From Candidatus Gastranaerophilales bacterium (GTDB lineage Bacteria > Cyanobacteriota > Vampirovibrionia > Gastranaerophilales > Gastranaerophilaceae): a DNA stretch of 38,226 nt. Shown here piece after piece: positions 5,932-13,966 of this stretch; within the stretch, counting starts at the first letter, position 1; every line of letters begins with the position of its first letter. The position numbers and the translations under genes are program-made. The stretch spans positions 1 through 38,226 of the forward strand of contig CANPZB010000014.1 in NCBI GenBank assembly GCA_947588755.1. Direction: 5' to 3'. The notes under the pieces were generated by a model. That model did not search any database. It was not told the DNA's origin and worked only from the letters and a program-made list of their open reading frames with translations.

Positions 5932-5977
5932 CAAATAAATCAAAATTATAAAAATTAAAATCACAATAGGTGGAATT

Positions 5978-6601
5978 ATGAAATATAATGAGGTTTTATG
6001 CCGTTTACAAAACTTAATAAATCGTGTACCACTCCAATCGGAATTGATACAAATTTTGGGTTTGAAACAATCTACAATGTCTGAACGAGCAAAACGAAAC
6101 TCTAAATTTACGCCCAATGAAATTTTGTTATTAAACAAACACTATGGCATCAATTTATATTCCACAATCACAAATGTATCACAATCCGAAAACACACTAA
6201 CACTCACCTATTACCCTGATGTTTACCTCTCGGCAGGTTACGGTGTTGAAGTTTACGATGAAACACCTGAAAAAATAACATTGGATGCCCGATTACTTGT
6301 TACTGAAAGAGGGAATATGATTAACCCTGCAAATTGTGAGATTGTAAAAGTGAGCGGTAATTCTATGTCTCCGGAATACAGGCATGGTGATAGGGTTATA
6401 ATAGACCGTAGCGATATCGAACTTATGGACGGTCAAATATACGCTTTTCGATATAAAAAGCAATGTTATGTTAAAGAAATAAATCTTCTTGGAAATAGAA
6501 TTAAATGTATTTCTTTAAATAAAGAGTATGACCCTTTTTATATTGAAAGTGATGAAGATTTTATTGTCTTAGGCAGAATATTACCCCGTATTCGTTTATA
6601 G
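5978..6601 (+). CDS. LexA/CI-like repressor with S24 self-cleavage domain, 207 aa
   Basis: An N-terminal DNA-binding segment (about 1-65, with LKQSTMSERAKRNSKFT as the likely HTH) is joined to a peptidase S24 domain. The cleavage site fits Ala86-Gly87 (LSAGYG). The catalytic Ser is Ser129 in KVSGNSMSPEY and the Lys is Lys166 in CYVKEI. The length fits CI/LexA-type phage repressors. AGGTGG precedes the ATG. It is divergent from RHH protein C. Its presence indicates a temperate phage whose repressor is inactivated by RecA-stimulated self-cleavage after DNA damage. Confidence 0.92.
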   Translation: MKYNEVLCRLQNLINRVPLQSELIQILGLKQSTMSERAKRNSKFTPNEILLLNKHYGINLYSTITNVSQSENTLTLTYYPDVYLSAGYGVEVYDETPEKITLDARLLVTERGNMINPANCEIVKVSGNSMSPEYRHGDRVIIDRSDIELMDGQIYAFRYKKQCYVKEINLLGNRIKCISLNKEYDPFYIESDEDFIVLGRILPRIRL

Positions 6602-6609
6602 GTTTAGTG

Positions 6610-6615
6610 TATAAT
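6610..6615 (+). promoter_or_regulatory. -10 box of a probable leaderless moron transcript
   Basis: A perfect TATAAT ends seven bases before the ATG at 6623, so transcription would begin at or next to the A of the start codon. No Shine-Dalgarno sequence precedes that ATG. No clear -35 box is visible. This would let the gene be expressed in the lysogen independently of its neighbours. Confidence 0.45.
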
Positions 6616-6622
6616 ATTTGTA

Positions 6623-7018
6623 ATGAAAACATTTATAACAATAGTATCATTAATTTTAATCACATTACCGGCGCATGCAAAGCACCTTCACACTGAACGA
6701 GAGTACCAAGTAAAATGGTGTAACGCACGGGGCGGTATAATGGAATATAAACTCAAAGACGGCACAAAGGTTGATTGTTTAACCGATACCCTCGCTGTTG
6801 AATTTGACTTTGCTAATAAATGGGCTGAATGTATCGGGCAAGCCCTTAATTACGGCAAACGTACCGGCAAAACTCCGGCTTGTGTGCTTATCACCGAAAA
6901 CCCCGAAAAAGATATCAGGTATGTCAAACGTCTGCGCTACGCAGTTTATGCGAAAAGGAAAATATATGCTTTTCGCACGTTTACTATAAAGCCCGATAGT
7001 CTTAATCAAGGTCTTTAA
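6623..7018 (+). CDS. Secreted PD-(D/E)XK-like protein (lysogenic moron candidate), 131 aa
   Basis: A signal peptide is clear: MKTFITIVSLILITLPAHA, then KHLH as the mature start. The mature part has VDCLTDTLAVEFDFANKWAE followed by CIGQALNYGKRTGKTPACVL. Its order Asp, Glu-x-Asp, Gln-x-x-x-Tyr resembles the RecB-like nuclease fold, and I recall similar exported proteins in proteobacterial genomes and prophages. The usual Lys of the motif is not obvious, so activity is uncertain. It lies alone after the repressor with its own -10 box. A periplasmic protein attacking or blocking incoming DNA would fit superinfection immunity, but that is inference. Confidence 0.6.
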   Translation: MKTFITIVSLILITLPAHAKHLHTEREYQVKWCNARGGIMEYKLKDGTKVDCLTDTLAVEFDFANKWAECIGQALNYGKRTGKTPACVLITENPEKDIRYVKRLRYAVYAKRKIYAFRTFTIKPDSLNQGL

Positions 7019-7166
7019 ATTCGGGTAATTGTTTCGGTATAAAAATTAACCGTATATTTTGAATCAGGGTTTATAAAAAATCCGTCTTGAGTACAGTTAT
7101 ATTTTTTACAAAAATATTTTATGATAATAGTGCCTAGGCAAATTGAAGCAATAGCACATATTCCCG

Positions 7167-7195
7167 TTGACGGTCAGAGTTGACCTAACTATTGT
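7167..7195 (+). promoter_or_regulatory. Candidate late promoter upstream of packaging/head operon
   Basis: TTGACG (7167-7172), 17-base spacer, TATTGT (7190-7195). It is the best match in the 237-bp gap (7019-7255) before the rightward structural operon. GTTGAC occurs twice, 14 bp apart (7166 and 7180), which could be a regulator site. An inverted repeat cttaa...ttaag lies downstream (about 7210-7224). The gap could also hold the packaging start site, which I cannot identify. Confidence 0.45.
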
Positions 7196-7255
7196 AGGAG
7201 AGGCGCCCACTTAATTTATTTAAGCGTAAAATAGGCATAGTTGAGGTGCGATGAA

Positions 7256-7624
7256 GTGGAAAAAGGGACTTTGTATTGTTGCGGGTTAGACCATATATGC
7301 AAAGTTTATAATTTACCATTTCGAGGGAATAAACGCTGGAAACGGCTTTATTTCCTTGATGAATGCCCTTTTTGCGGTCAAACAGTTGCATCATTACAAG
7401 AATGCGATAGTAACGGGATGTTACGAATACTTGCACGCAAAACCGGTGATGAAGCTGTCAGATTAAGGGATAAATTAACGAAGTTATCTTGTTTAAAATT
7501 TAAAGCCTTATCCGGTACGTATGAGAGAGAAATAGTATTATTCAATAACAAAGGGATAATCTATAATTTGAACAATCGTAGAGTATGTACAAACGATGAA
7601 ATGTTAAAGAGGTGTTGTAAATGA
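7256..7624 (+). CDS. Zinc-finger-like Cys-rich protein, 122 aa
   Basis: Starts at GTG 7256, seven bases after GAGGTG. TTG at 7241 is possible, and ATG 7251 is out of frame and stops after 12 codons. Motifs are LYCCGLDHICKVYNLPF and ECPFCGQTVASLQECD, giving two Cys pairs, then a helical ARKTGDEAVRLRDKLTK. Similar Cys-rich proteins precede the terminase in phages of this type. It overlaps the next gene by 4 nt. A DNA-binding or packaging accessory role is plausible but unproven. Confidence 0.6.
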   Translation: MEKGTLYCCGLDHICKVYNLPFRGNKRWKRLYFLDECPFCGQTVASLQECDSNGMLRILARKTGDEAVRLRDKLTKLSCLKFKALSGTYEREIVLFNNKGIIYNLNNRRVCTNDEMLKRCCK

Positions 7625-8079
7625 CAAATATCGAGGGATTAAATCAACTGATAGATTATTTACTTGCTATTGCTAATTTTGCAAAAGACATACATTATAC
7701 TGCACATGGTGAAGCATTTTATTCTAAACACGAGCTTGCAGACAGAGTAGAAAAAAATCTATATGATTATATTGACCGGATTAAAGAGGTATGTTTATTG
7801 GCAAATGATGTAATTCCTTTGCCTTCGGGTGAATATTTGGTAAGGGCAACGAGTTTAATTCCTACCCGAGATACAGAAAATGATGCCGGCAATTTTGAAA
7901 GATTAAAATTTTTGATAACCAAAGCACTTAATTTAATGGAACAGATGAGCGATTTAGGCAGGGGCGAAAATAATTTGATAGATGAAATCGCACACGATTT
8001 ACAAAGCAATTTAGGTTTAATAAACTTGCAGGTGAAAGATGTTACCAGCGAAAAGAGAAAAGTTTTGTCAAGAGTTTAA
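7621..8079 (+). CDS. DUF5856-like (Dps/ferritin-fold) phage protein, 152 aa
   Basis: NQLIDYLLAIANFAKDIHYT, then AHGEAFYSKHELADRV, and EYLVRATSLIPTR are typical of the DUF5856 group, a four-helix Dps/ferritin-like fold seen in gut phages. The His and Glu residues at HYTAHGEAFYSKHE match the positions that would form the helical metal or surface site. It overlaps the small terminase by 41 nt in another frame, so it is part of the packaging operon. Function unknown. DNA binding or protection, as for Dps, is only an analogy. Confidence 0.6.
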   Translation: MTNIEGLNQLIDYLLAIANFAKDIHYTAHGEAFYSKHELADRVEKNLYDYIDRIKEVCLLANDVIPLPSGEYLVRATSLIPTRDTENDAGNFERLKFLITKALNLMEQMSDLGRGENNLIDEIAHDLQSNLGLINLQVKDVTSEKRKVLSRV

Positions 8080-8479
8080 GAAAACAGGCAATCAAACCGA
8101 AGCATATCGTAAGGCTTATAAGTGTAAAAACATGAAGCCTGAGACAATACACAGCCGAGCATACGAACTTATGCAAAAGAGTGAGATTAAGGCTAGGATA
8201 CAGGAACTGCAAGACAAAATCGATAAAAAAAATATTTTAAGTGCTCAGGAACTTCAAGAAGAATTAACCCGATATATTCTCGATGAAAAAGAGGAAGAAT
8301 GTATAGTTGTTGAGGCGAACAGTGATAAATCTTCAACGGCAAAGCGGATGTCAAAGAAGGTTCAACCTAAAGACAAACTCAAAGCAATAGAGCTTTTATG
8401 TAAACTTGCCGGCTACAATATTGAAAAAGAGGGCGTAACCGCCCCAATTACCATAAATTTTACACGTAATTATGATTGA
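8039..8479 (+). CDS. Terminase small subunit, 146 aa
   Basis: Opens with LPAKREKFCQEFKKTGNQTE followed by AYRKAYKCKNM, the HTH-containing start of the Terminase_2 family, then a helical oligomerisation region (RIQELQDKI, ILSAQELQEEL) and a DKLKAIELLCKLAGY block. It recognises the packaging site on phage DNA and recruits the large subunit encoded directly after it (overlap 8 nt). Length is normal for the family. Confidence 0.88.
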   Translation: MLPAKREKFCQEFKKTGNQTEAYRKAYKCKNMKPETIHSRAYELMQKSEIKARIQELQDKIDKKNILSAQELQEELTRYILDEKEEECIVVEANSDKSSTAKRMSKKVQPKDKLKAIELLCKLAGYNIEKEGVTAPITINFTRNYD

Positions 8480-9776
8480 AGTCGTAAACCAAGAGATTGG
8501 ATTTAACAAAGTTTTCAAGGATTTTAACGAAACTAAATGCCGTTACAGAGTGGCAAAGGGTTCGGCAGGTTCGGGCAAAAGCGTAAACGTGGCAATGGAT
8601 TATATCCTAAAATTGTCTGACCCGTATTACAAAGGTGCTAATTTGCTTGTCTTACGCAAAACAGAGGATACAAACAGAGATAGCACGTTTGCCGAACTGG
8701 AAGCGGCAATAATAAAAATCTTTGGTGCATCTTATTACCAAAATATTTGGCTGATACGTCGTAACCCTTTAATGATGGAGTGCCGTACAACCGGCTCTAG
8801 GATTATATTTCGGGGTATGTACGATGAGCGCCAAAGAGAAAAAATAAAATCAATAACGGTTAAAGTCGGTAAGCTCGTTTGGATATGGCTTGAAGAAGCC
8901 ACCGAGTTTGAAGAAAGCGATATCGACATACTGGACGACCGTTTAAGGGGTGATTTGAACGAAATCAACCCCAATTTATATTATCAAATGACGTTTACGT
9001 TTAACCCCGTAAGCGCATCTCATTGGATAAAAGCCAAATTTTTTGATGTGGAAGATGAAGATTATTTTACACATCATAGTACATACTTGGATAACAGATT
9101 TATCGATGATGCGTACCATAAGCGGATGATGAGAAGAAAAGAGCGTGACCCTGACGGTTACAGGGTCTATGGCTTGGGCGATTGGGGCGAATTAGGTGGC
9201 TTAATTCTAACAAATGGAGAGATTAAAAATTTTAATATTACCCCCGATAACTTCGATTCAATGACAATCGGTCAAGATTTCGGTTATAACCACGCTGATG
9301 CAATACTAACACTGGGCTTTAAAGACGGTGATGTGTATGTTTGCAATGAGATTTATGTTTATGAAAAAGATACATCAGAGATAATCTCATTAGCTGAGGG
9401 CAAACTTGATAAAAATTTAATAATGTGGTGTGATAGCGCCGAACCTGACAGAATACAGATGTGGAAGCGTGCAGGATATTACCGAGCGCAAGGGGTAACA
9501 AAGACACCGTTTCAACAAGCCAAACCTATGGCAGGGGCTAATAAAAAAAGTTACATCAATTCACAAATTGATTGGTTAAAGCAGCGAAAAATATATATTC
9601 ATCCTTCTTGCATTAACACTATAAAAGAGATTCAGCAGTGGAAATGGAAAAAGGACAAAGAAACTAATCAATACATAGATGAGCCGGTCGATATATTCGA
9701 TGATGCTATGGCGGCGCTTCGTTACGGCTGTACATCACAAATGCAACAGCGGACAAGTATTTTAGAAGTTTTATAA
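8472..9776 (+). CDS. terL: Terminase large subunit (ATPase/nuclease), 434 aa
   Basis: The ATPase domain has Walker A GSAGSGKS at residues 30-37 and Walker B LVWIWLEEA around 135-144, with the catalytic Glu pair. The C-terminal RNase H-like nuclease has acidic residues at IGQDFGYNHAD (about 265), WCDSAEPDR (about 318) and DIFDDAMAALRYG (about 406). This is the PBSX/Terminase_3 type. It drives DNA into the prohead through the portal encoded next (4-nt gap) and cuts the concatemer. Confidence 0.95.
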   Translation: MIEVVNQEIGFNKVFKDFNETKCRYRVAKGSAGSGKSVNVAMDYILKLSDPYYKGANLLVLRKTEDTNRDSTFAELEAAIIKIFGASYYQNIWLIRRNPLMMECRTTGSRIIFRGMYDERQREKIKSITVKVGKLVWIWLEEATEFEESDIDILDDRLRGDLNEINPNLYYQMTFTFNPVSASHWIKAKFFDVEDEDYFTHHSTYLDNRFIDDAYHKRMMRRKERDPDGYRVYGLGDWGELGGLILTNGEIKNFNITPDNFDSMTIGQDFGYNHADAILTLGFKDGDVYVCNEIYVYEKDTSEIISLAEGKLDKNLIMWCDSAEPDRIQMWKRAGYYRAQGVTKTPFQQAKPMAGANKKSYINSQIDWLKQRKIYIHPSCINTIKEIQQWKWKKDKETNQYIDEPVDIFDDAMAALRYGCTSQMQQRTSILEVL

Positions 9777-9780
9777 AAAT

Positions 9781-11151
9781 ATGGCAAAAAATCGTAATAA
9801 ACAAAAAAACACCGTCGATAATTCACAAAATACGGTTAATAACGGATTGCAGAGTGCGTTGGGAATATACGGTAATCATTATGTCGATAATCCGTTGACC
9901 AGTCCGATGAGTTTATACTATAATTCATCGCCATATTTATTAACGCTTAATTGGGTTCCGTTGACGTATGCGTATAAATCAAACGGATTTATACAAACGG
10001 CAATCAATCAAATAGTTGACGATGCTTTCCGAAATGACGGTTTAATAATCGATACGAAGGCACTTGACACAAACGAGTTATCGAGGCTAAAGCAAGCGCT
10101 TGAAGATGAAGGCGATATTGAGGCAATAAAAGACGTCATACGCTGGGGGCAATTATACGGCGGCGGTGTTCTTATTGCTAATACTGACCAAAACCCCGAG
10201 TTACCTTTGGATGAAAAACAGTTGAAGGGTAAGCGGTTAAAATTTTTATCCTCTGACAGGTGGCAGTGTATTGCCAATGGTATAAGCCCCGAAATAGCAA
10301 AGTCTTTTACTTTGACAGATACCTTAACTAATCCCGATAACGGCGGTCAAAAGATAGACCGTAGCCGTATTGGCATATTTACAGGGGTTAAAGCCCCATA
10401 TATGCTGAGAGCTATGCTGCAAGGCTGGGGGTTGAGTATCTTTGAAGCAATAATTCCGCCATTAACACAGTATTTAAAAGCTATGGGTGTAACCTTAGAG
10501 CTTTTAGATGAGGCAAAAATCGACGTTATTAAGATATTCAATTTAGCATCGTTGCTAATGTCGCCGAATGGGGAACAACAGGTAACAAAGCGTTTGCAAC
10601 TTGTAACGGATAATAAAAATTATAAATCATCAATCGCTATGGACAGTGAAGATGATTATGCACAAAAGCAGATAACTTTTTCGGGTTTGCCCGAAATGAT
10701 TGTACAGATTGAACATTTAGTCTGTGCGGCGCTTAAACGACCTTATTCAAAGTTATTTGGTAAAGGTTCAAGTGGGTTTTCAAGCGGTGAGGATGATTTA
10801 GAAAACTATAATACTATTGTAGATAGTGAGATTAGAACCCCTGCAACGGCACTTATAAAGTGGGTCGTAAATTTAAGATGTCTGCAATTATTTGGTATAG
10901 AATTACCTGATTTTATACCAAAGTGGAAACCGTTAAGGGTAATGTCTGAAAAAGACGAGGCAGAGATAAAAAGCCGAAAACTGGCTGATTATTTGCAATT
11001 AGCAGACAGACAGATTATGACTAAAAAACAGGTTGCACAAAAATTGACGGAAGAAGGTATTGTATTATTTTCGGATGAAGAAATAGCCGCTATTGATGAT
11101 ACTTTCGAACCCGAAAATTACAATAACCCTGATGATTTATTGGTGGATTAA
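9781..11151 (+). CDS. Portal protein (DUF1073 type), 456 aa
   Basis: After a short polar N-terminus the protein has NPLTSPMSLYYNSSPYLLT and NGFIQTAINQIVDDAFRNDG, then WGQLYGGGVLIANTD, all characteristic of DUF1073 portals. Later come LLDEAKIDVIKIF, KLFGKGSSGFSSGEDDLENY and a long C-terminal helix. Twelve copies would form the ring at the capsid vertex for packaging and tail attachment. The stop overlaps the start of the MuF gene by one base. Confidence 0.93.
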   Translation: MAKNRNKQKNTVDNSQNTVNNGLQSALGIYGNHYVDNPLTSPMSLYYNSSPYLLTLNWVPLTYAYKSNGFIQTAINQIVDDAFRNDGLIIDTKALDTNELSRLKQALEDEGDIEAIKDVIRWGQLYGGGVLIANTDQNPELPLDEKQLKGKRLKFLSSDRWQCIANGISPEIAKSFTLTDTLTNPDNGGQKIDRSRIGIFTGVKAPYMLRAMLQGWGLSIFEAIIPPLTQYLKAMGVTLELLDEAKIDVIKIFNLASLLMSPNGEQQVTKRLQLVTDNKNYKSSIAMDSEDDYAQKQITFSGLPEMIVQIEHLVCAALKRPYSKLFGKGSSGFSSGEDDLENYNTIVDSEIRTPATALIKWVVNLRCLQLFGIELPDFIPKWKPLRVMSEKDEAEIKSRKLADYLQLADRQIMTKKQVAQKLTEEGIVLFSDEEIAAIDDTFEPENYNNPDDLLVD

Positions 11152-12338
11152 TGGAAACACTCAAACCGGTTGAAGTAAGCGAATTTTACATAAAAAGAAT
11201 TTCAAGCGGATTAACTCGATATTTTTGGGAAAATATATTTAATCCAATTTTTAAAATATTAAAAGATGATGCCGTATATAACGATAAATCAGCGGTTATA
11301 GAGGCAATCAACAGCGGCAAAATATATTATGAACATGGCGCTTTTAGGACAAAAAGTACCTTTAACAGTGAAATCTCAAAAGAATTACAAGAGTTAGGCG
11401 CAGTTTATCGGAATTACGCTTATTATATCGAACGGTCAATGTTACCGGCACGATATGAGCAGGCAATATCTTTTGTCTTGGCAAAAGAAGCGGCAAAGGT
11501 AACCGCAATAAACAATCTTTTGATAAATCTTTCAAAAAACTTAGAGCCTGTAACGGTCGGTGAGTTTATTGAAAAAGCCGTTGAAGTGGCTTTTAAAAAA
11601 CTTGAAAAGGATATAATATCATCGGCATTGGAAAAAAGAATTCCTGTAATTGAGTTAGGAATAGTTAAGCCACAGGCAAAAATCCCAAAGGCGCAAGTAA
11701 AAAAAATAGAAGATTATTGGAAAAACGCAGGGAAAAAGACTGACAGATATATAAATGCTCCCGAAATTGAAATCGATTTACCCGCATTGGATGAACAAAG
11801 CGCCAAGATTGCAAAAGATTATGTTTATAATATGCAATACTGGGTTAAAAAGTGGGAAGTTAAGAATATCGCCAAGATGCGCCAAGATGTTTTGAAAATG
11901 GTTCAAGACGGGGCAAGAGTTCCGACAATTCAAAACTATTTTGAGCAACGCTGGGGGATTGCAAAGCGTAAAGCTAATTTCCTTGCGTTGAATGAATCAC
12001 ATCTTGCGGCATCGGTAATAAAGGCTACAAGATACCAACAAATGGGATGTAAGCGGTTTCGCTGGGGTAGGTCAACATCCAAAGAAAAAAGAAAACTTCA
12101 CGAAACCTATTATGGTCAGGTCTTTGAATACGCTAATCCGCCTATTATAGATGAAAAATTAAATATACGAGGGTTACCAAGGCAGATATGGAATTGCAGA
12201 TGTTCGCAAGAGCCTGTAATCGACCGTATCAATATTAATGAGGTCATAAATGCTAAAAGAAATATCTTTAACAAATTATTCAACCATAAACAATGCGATA
12301 ATTACCCTTACAGATACCGAAAGTTCGGGGAAGGGTAA
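11151..12338 (+). CDS. MuF-like head morphogenesis protein, 395 aa
   Basis: The N-terminal half is helical and portal-associated in type. Residues about 250-355 form the MuF domain: RVPTIQNYFEQRWGIAKRKA, then FLALNESHLAASVIKATRYQ, KRFRWGRSTS, and the closing PRQIWNCRCSQEPVID. It is a minor capsid protein present in few copies and probably ejected with DNA. The last 89 bases overlap the DUF2213 gene in a different frame, which has its own GAGG site. No toxin domain is fused, unlike some MuF proteins. Confidence 0.88.
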   Translation: METLKPVEVSEFYIKRISSGLTRYFWENIFNPIFKILKDDAVYNDKSAVIEAINSGKIYYEHGAFRTKSTFNSEISKELQELGAVYRNYAYYIERSMLPARYEQAISFVLAKEAAKVTAINNLLINLSKNLEPVTVGEFIEKAVEVAFKKLEKDIISSALEKRIPVIELGIVKPQAKIPKAQVKKIEDYWKNAGKKTDRYINAPEIEIDLPALDEQSAKIAKDYVYNMQYWVKKWEVKNIAKMRQDVLKMVQDGARVPTIQNYFEQRWGIAKRKANFLALNESHLAASVIKATRYQQMGCKRFRWGRSTSKEKRKLHETYYGQVFEYANPPIIDEKLNIRGLPRQIWNCRCSQEPVIDRININEVINAKRNIFNKLFNHKQCDNYPYRYRKFGEG

Positions 12339-13380
12339 ACATTTTGTATCACGTTTTTTGCAGCCGGGGCTTGCAGGATATCCGGGACAATATGGAAACG
12401 CTTTAATTCGCAAAGAAAATTTAGACAAGTTTATATATACGATGAAAAATAAACCCGTTGTAATCAATCATCAATCGGACATTACAGATGATGATAAGGT
12501 CGGGGAAGTAATGAACGTATGGTTCAATCCTAAAGACGGTTGGTATTGGTGCGACGGTGTGATTTGGGATGAAACCGCACAGAATTTAATAACTGATAAG
12601 GAATGGTCTGTTTCATGTTCATACAATTACACAAAGTACAATGATGAAGGCGGAACAGAAAATAACATACCGTATGATATAGAATTTTTAGACGGTGAGT
12701 TTACACATTTAGCGATTGTTGATAATCCACGATACGAAAGGGCAAATATTGTGTTTAACAGCAAAGTAGATAATGGGTCAGTAATACTGGATAAACCCGA
12801 TGAAGATAATATACAGACAGATGAAGATAATAACGAAGATTTCAAAGAAAAGCATAACGCTAACCAAGATGTAGATAATGAAAGGGAACAAAATATGGCA
12901 CTTTTAGAAGAATTGAAAAAACTTATTAGTAATGTAGAAAACGACAAAGGAGCAAGCATGGATGAAGGAAAAAAAGTCAACAATAAAGACGTTGACAAAA
13001 GGGAATTACTCCGTGAAGCTGATGCAATAGCAATGAAGCCTGTATCAGATTTCAAAGGGGGGGAAGAAGAAAAGTTTAGGACATTGACTAAACTTATGGA
13101 AGAAATCGGCTATAATAAATCATCTCGTGGAACGGCTGACAATGAAGTCAAATCCGATGAAGAAGGAAAAGAAAAGAAAGATGAAAAAAAAGCCGATGAA
13201 CTAAAAAAAGACGTTAAAGAAGATGTCGAAAACAAATGCAAGGATAAGGTGGATAATTCAAAACCTTCATTCTTTGACAGACTAAACGAGGTCTATAATT
13301 CGGCTATTGATGCACCGGTTGAAACAGGTTATGTTTCACGTGAGGAGCAATTAAATTTGGCAAAAGAATATTTCTCATAA
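12250..13380 (+). CDS. Prohead protease/scaffold precursor (DUF2213), 376 aa
   Basis: Residues 1-180 match DUF2213: FVSRFLQPGLAGYPGQYG, NKPVVINHQSDITDDDKVGE, GWYWCDGVIWDE, DKEWSVSCSYNYTKY and LDGEFTHLAIVDNPRYERAN, the last being the block next to the protease active site. Residues about 190-376 are highly charged (Lys/Glu/Asp) and look like scaffold. The start at ATG 12250 has GAGG six bases upstream, inside the end of the MuF gene. It would cleave itself and head proteins during capsid maturation. Two in-frame internal starts have good ribosome sites (12895 and 12958). Confidence 0.85.
   Translation: MLKEISLTNYSTINNAIITLTDTESSGKGKHFVSRFLQPGLAGYPGQYGNALIRKENLDKFIYTMKNKPVVINHQSDITDDDKVGEVMNVWFNPKDGWYWCDGVIWDETAQNLITDKEWSVSCSYNYTKYNDEGGTENNIPYDIEFLDGEFTHLAIVDNPRYERANIVFNSKVDNGSVILDKPDEDNIQTDEDNNEDFKEKHNANQDVDNEREQNMALLEELKKLISNVENDKGASMDEGKKVNNKDVDKRELLREADAIAMKPVSDFKGGEEEKFRTLTKLMEEIGYNKSSRGTADNEVKSDEEGKEKKDEKKADELKKDVKEDVENKCKDKVDNSKPSFFDRLNEVYNSAIDAPVETGYVSREEQLNLAKEYFS
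12958..13380 (+). CDS. Nested scaffold protein by internal start, 140 aa (predicted)
   Basis: In frame with the DUF2213 gene, ATG 12958 (MDEGKKVNNKDVDKRE) is preceded by AAAGGAG with a five-base gap, stronger than the site of the full gene. Another in-frame ATG at 12895 follows AAAGGG. The product would be only the charged C-terminal region. Lambda C/Nu3 is the classical case of scaffold made from an internal start in the protease gene. Here it is predicted from the ribosome sites only. Confidence 0.5.
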   Translation: MDEGKKVNNKDVDKRELLREADAIAMKPVSDFKGGEEEKFRTLTKLMEEIGYNKSSRGTADNEVKSDEEGKEKKDEKKADELKKDVKEDVENKCKDKVDNSKPSFFDRLNEVYNSAIDAPVETGYVSREEQLNLAKEYFS

Positions 13381-13416
13381 TTAAAGCTCAATTATTATTT
13401 ACTTGAAACCAACTAT

Positions 13417-13440
13417 GCGAGGGTTAATCCCTCGCTTTTT
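13417..13440 (+). terminator. Rho-independent terminator after protease gene
   Basis: GCGAGGG (13417-13423), loop TTAAT, CCCTCGC (13429-13435), then five Ts. It lies between the protease/scaffold gene and the cement/capsid genes, so the abundant capsid genes may have a separate promoter or depend on partial readthrough. Confidence 0.88.
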
Positions 13441-13468
13441 ATTGCACAAAACAAAAGGAGTATAAAAT

Positions 13469-13948
13469 ATGGCAAGCAACATTTCATTAAACCAATTTGC
13501 CCCTAATAGCATTGTAGCGGGTCTCTATGTCTATATGGCAAATTTACCGCAATTACATAACGTAATTGTATCAAACAATCAAGAAACCGCATTGACAGCA
13601 GGTTCTGTTGTAACTATTGACACTGCATCAACAAATATAGATGCGGCGGTAGTAAAGCAAGCAGCAGTAACAGACAATATTTTTGGGGTAGTAACATTTA
13701 ACCCGATTCAAAGCCAATTTGTAAAAGGCGAAAGGGTATCAGTAGCGAGAGAGAACGACGTTGTATGGCTACCGGCGGCGGCGGCTATAACCGCAGGCGC
13801 AGTTCTTTACTTTACGGCTGAAAACCAAGTTACATCAACTGAAACCCCAGGAAATTCAATTATCGGTAAAGCGTTGACACCTGCATCAGCTCAAGGTGAT
13901 TTCGTTCAAGTACAATTAGGCTTTGCAACCACAGAAGCAGGCGAATAA
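13469..13948 (+). CDS. Capsid cement/decoration protein, 159 aa
   Basis: A small beta-rich Ala/Val/Thr-rich protein (QETALTAGSVVTIDTAS, DNIFGVVTFNP, GERVSVARENDVVWLPAAAA, ITAGAVLYFTAEN) of the DUF2190/structural-cement type usual just before the major capsid gene. It would sit on the capsid surface and stabilise the expanded shell. AAAGGAG precedes the ATG. There are 18 bases between its stop and the capsid start. Confidence 0.75.
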   Translation: MASNISLNQFAPNSIVAGLYVYMANLPQLHNVIVSNNQETALTAGSVVTIDTASTNIDAAVVKQAAVTDNIFGVVTFNPIQSQFVKGERVSVARENDVVWLPAAAAITAGAVLYFTAENQVTSTETPGNSIIGKALTPASAQGDFVQVQLGFATTEAGE

Positions 13949-13966
13949 AAGATAGGAGTATAAAAA

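Noticed and set aside
7019-7255. attP or packaging site
   Set aside because: Only short repeats (GTTGAC twice) and an inverted repeat are visible. Nothing identifies an att core or a cos/pac site, and no integrase is present.
7251-7289. ATG-initiated 12-codon peptide MKWKKGLCIVAG
   Set aside because: It overlaps the start of the Cys-rich gene out of frame. The GTG at 7256 with GAGGTG at normal distance explains the ribosome site.
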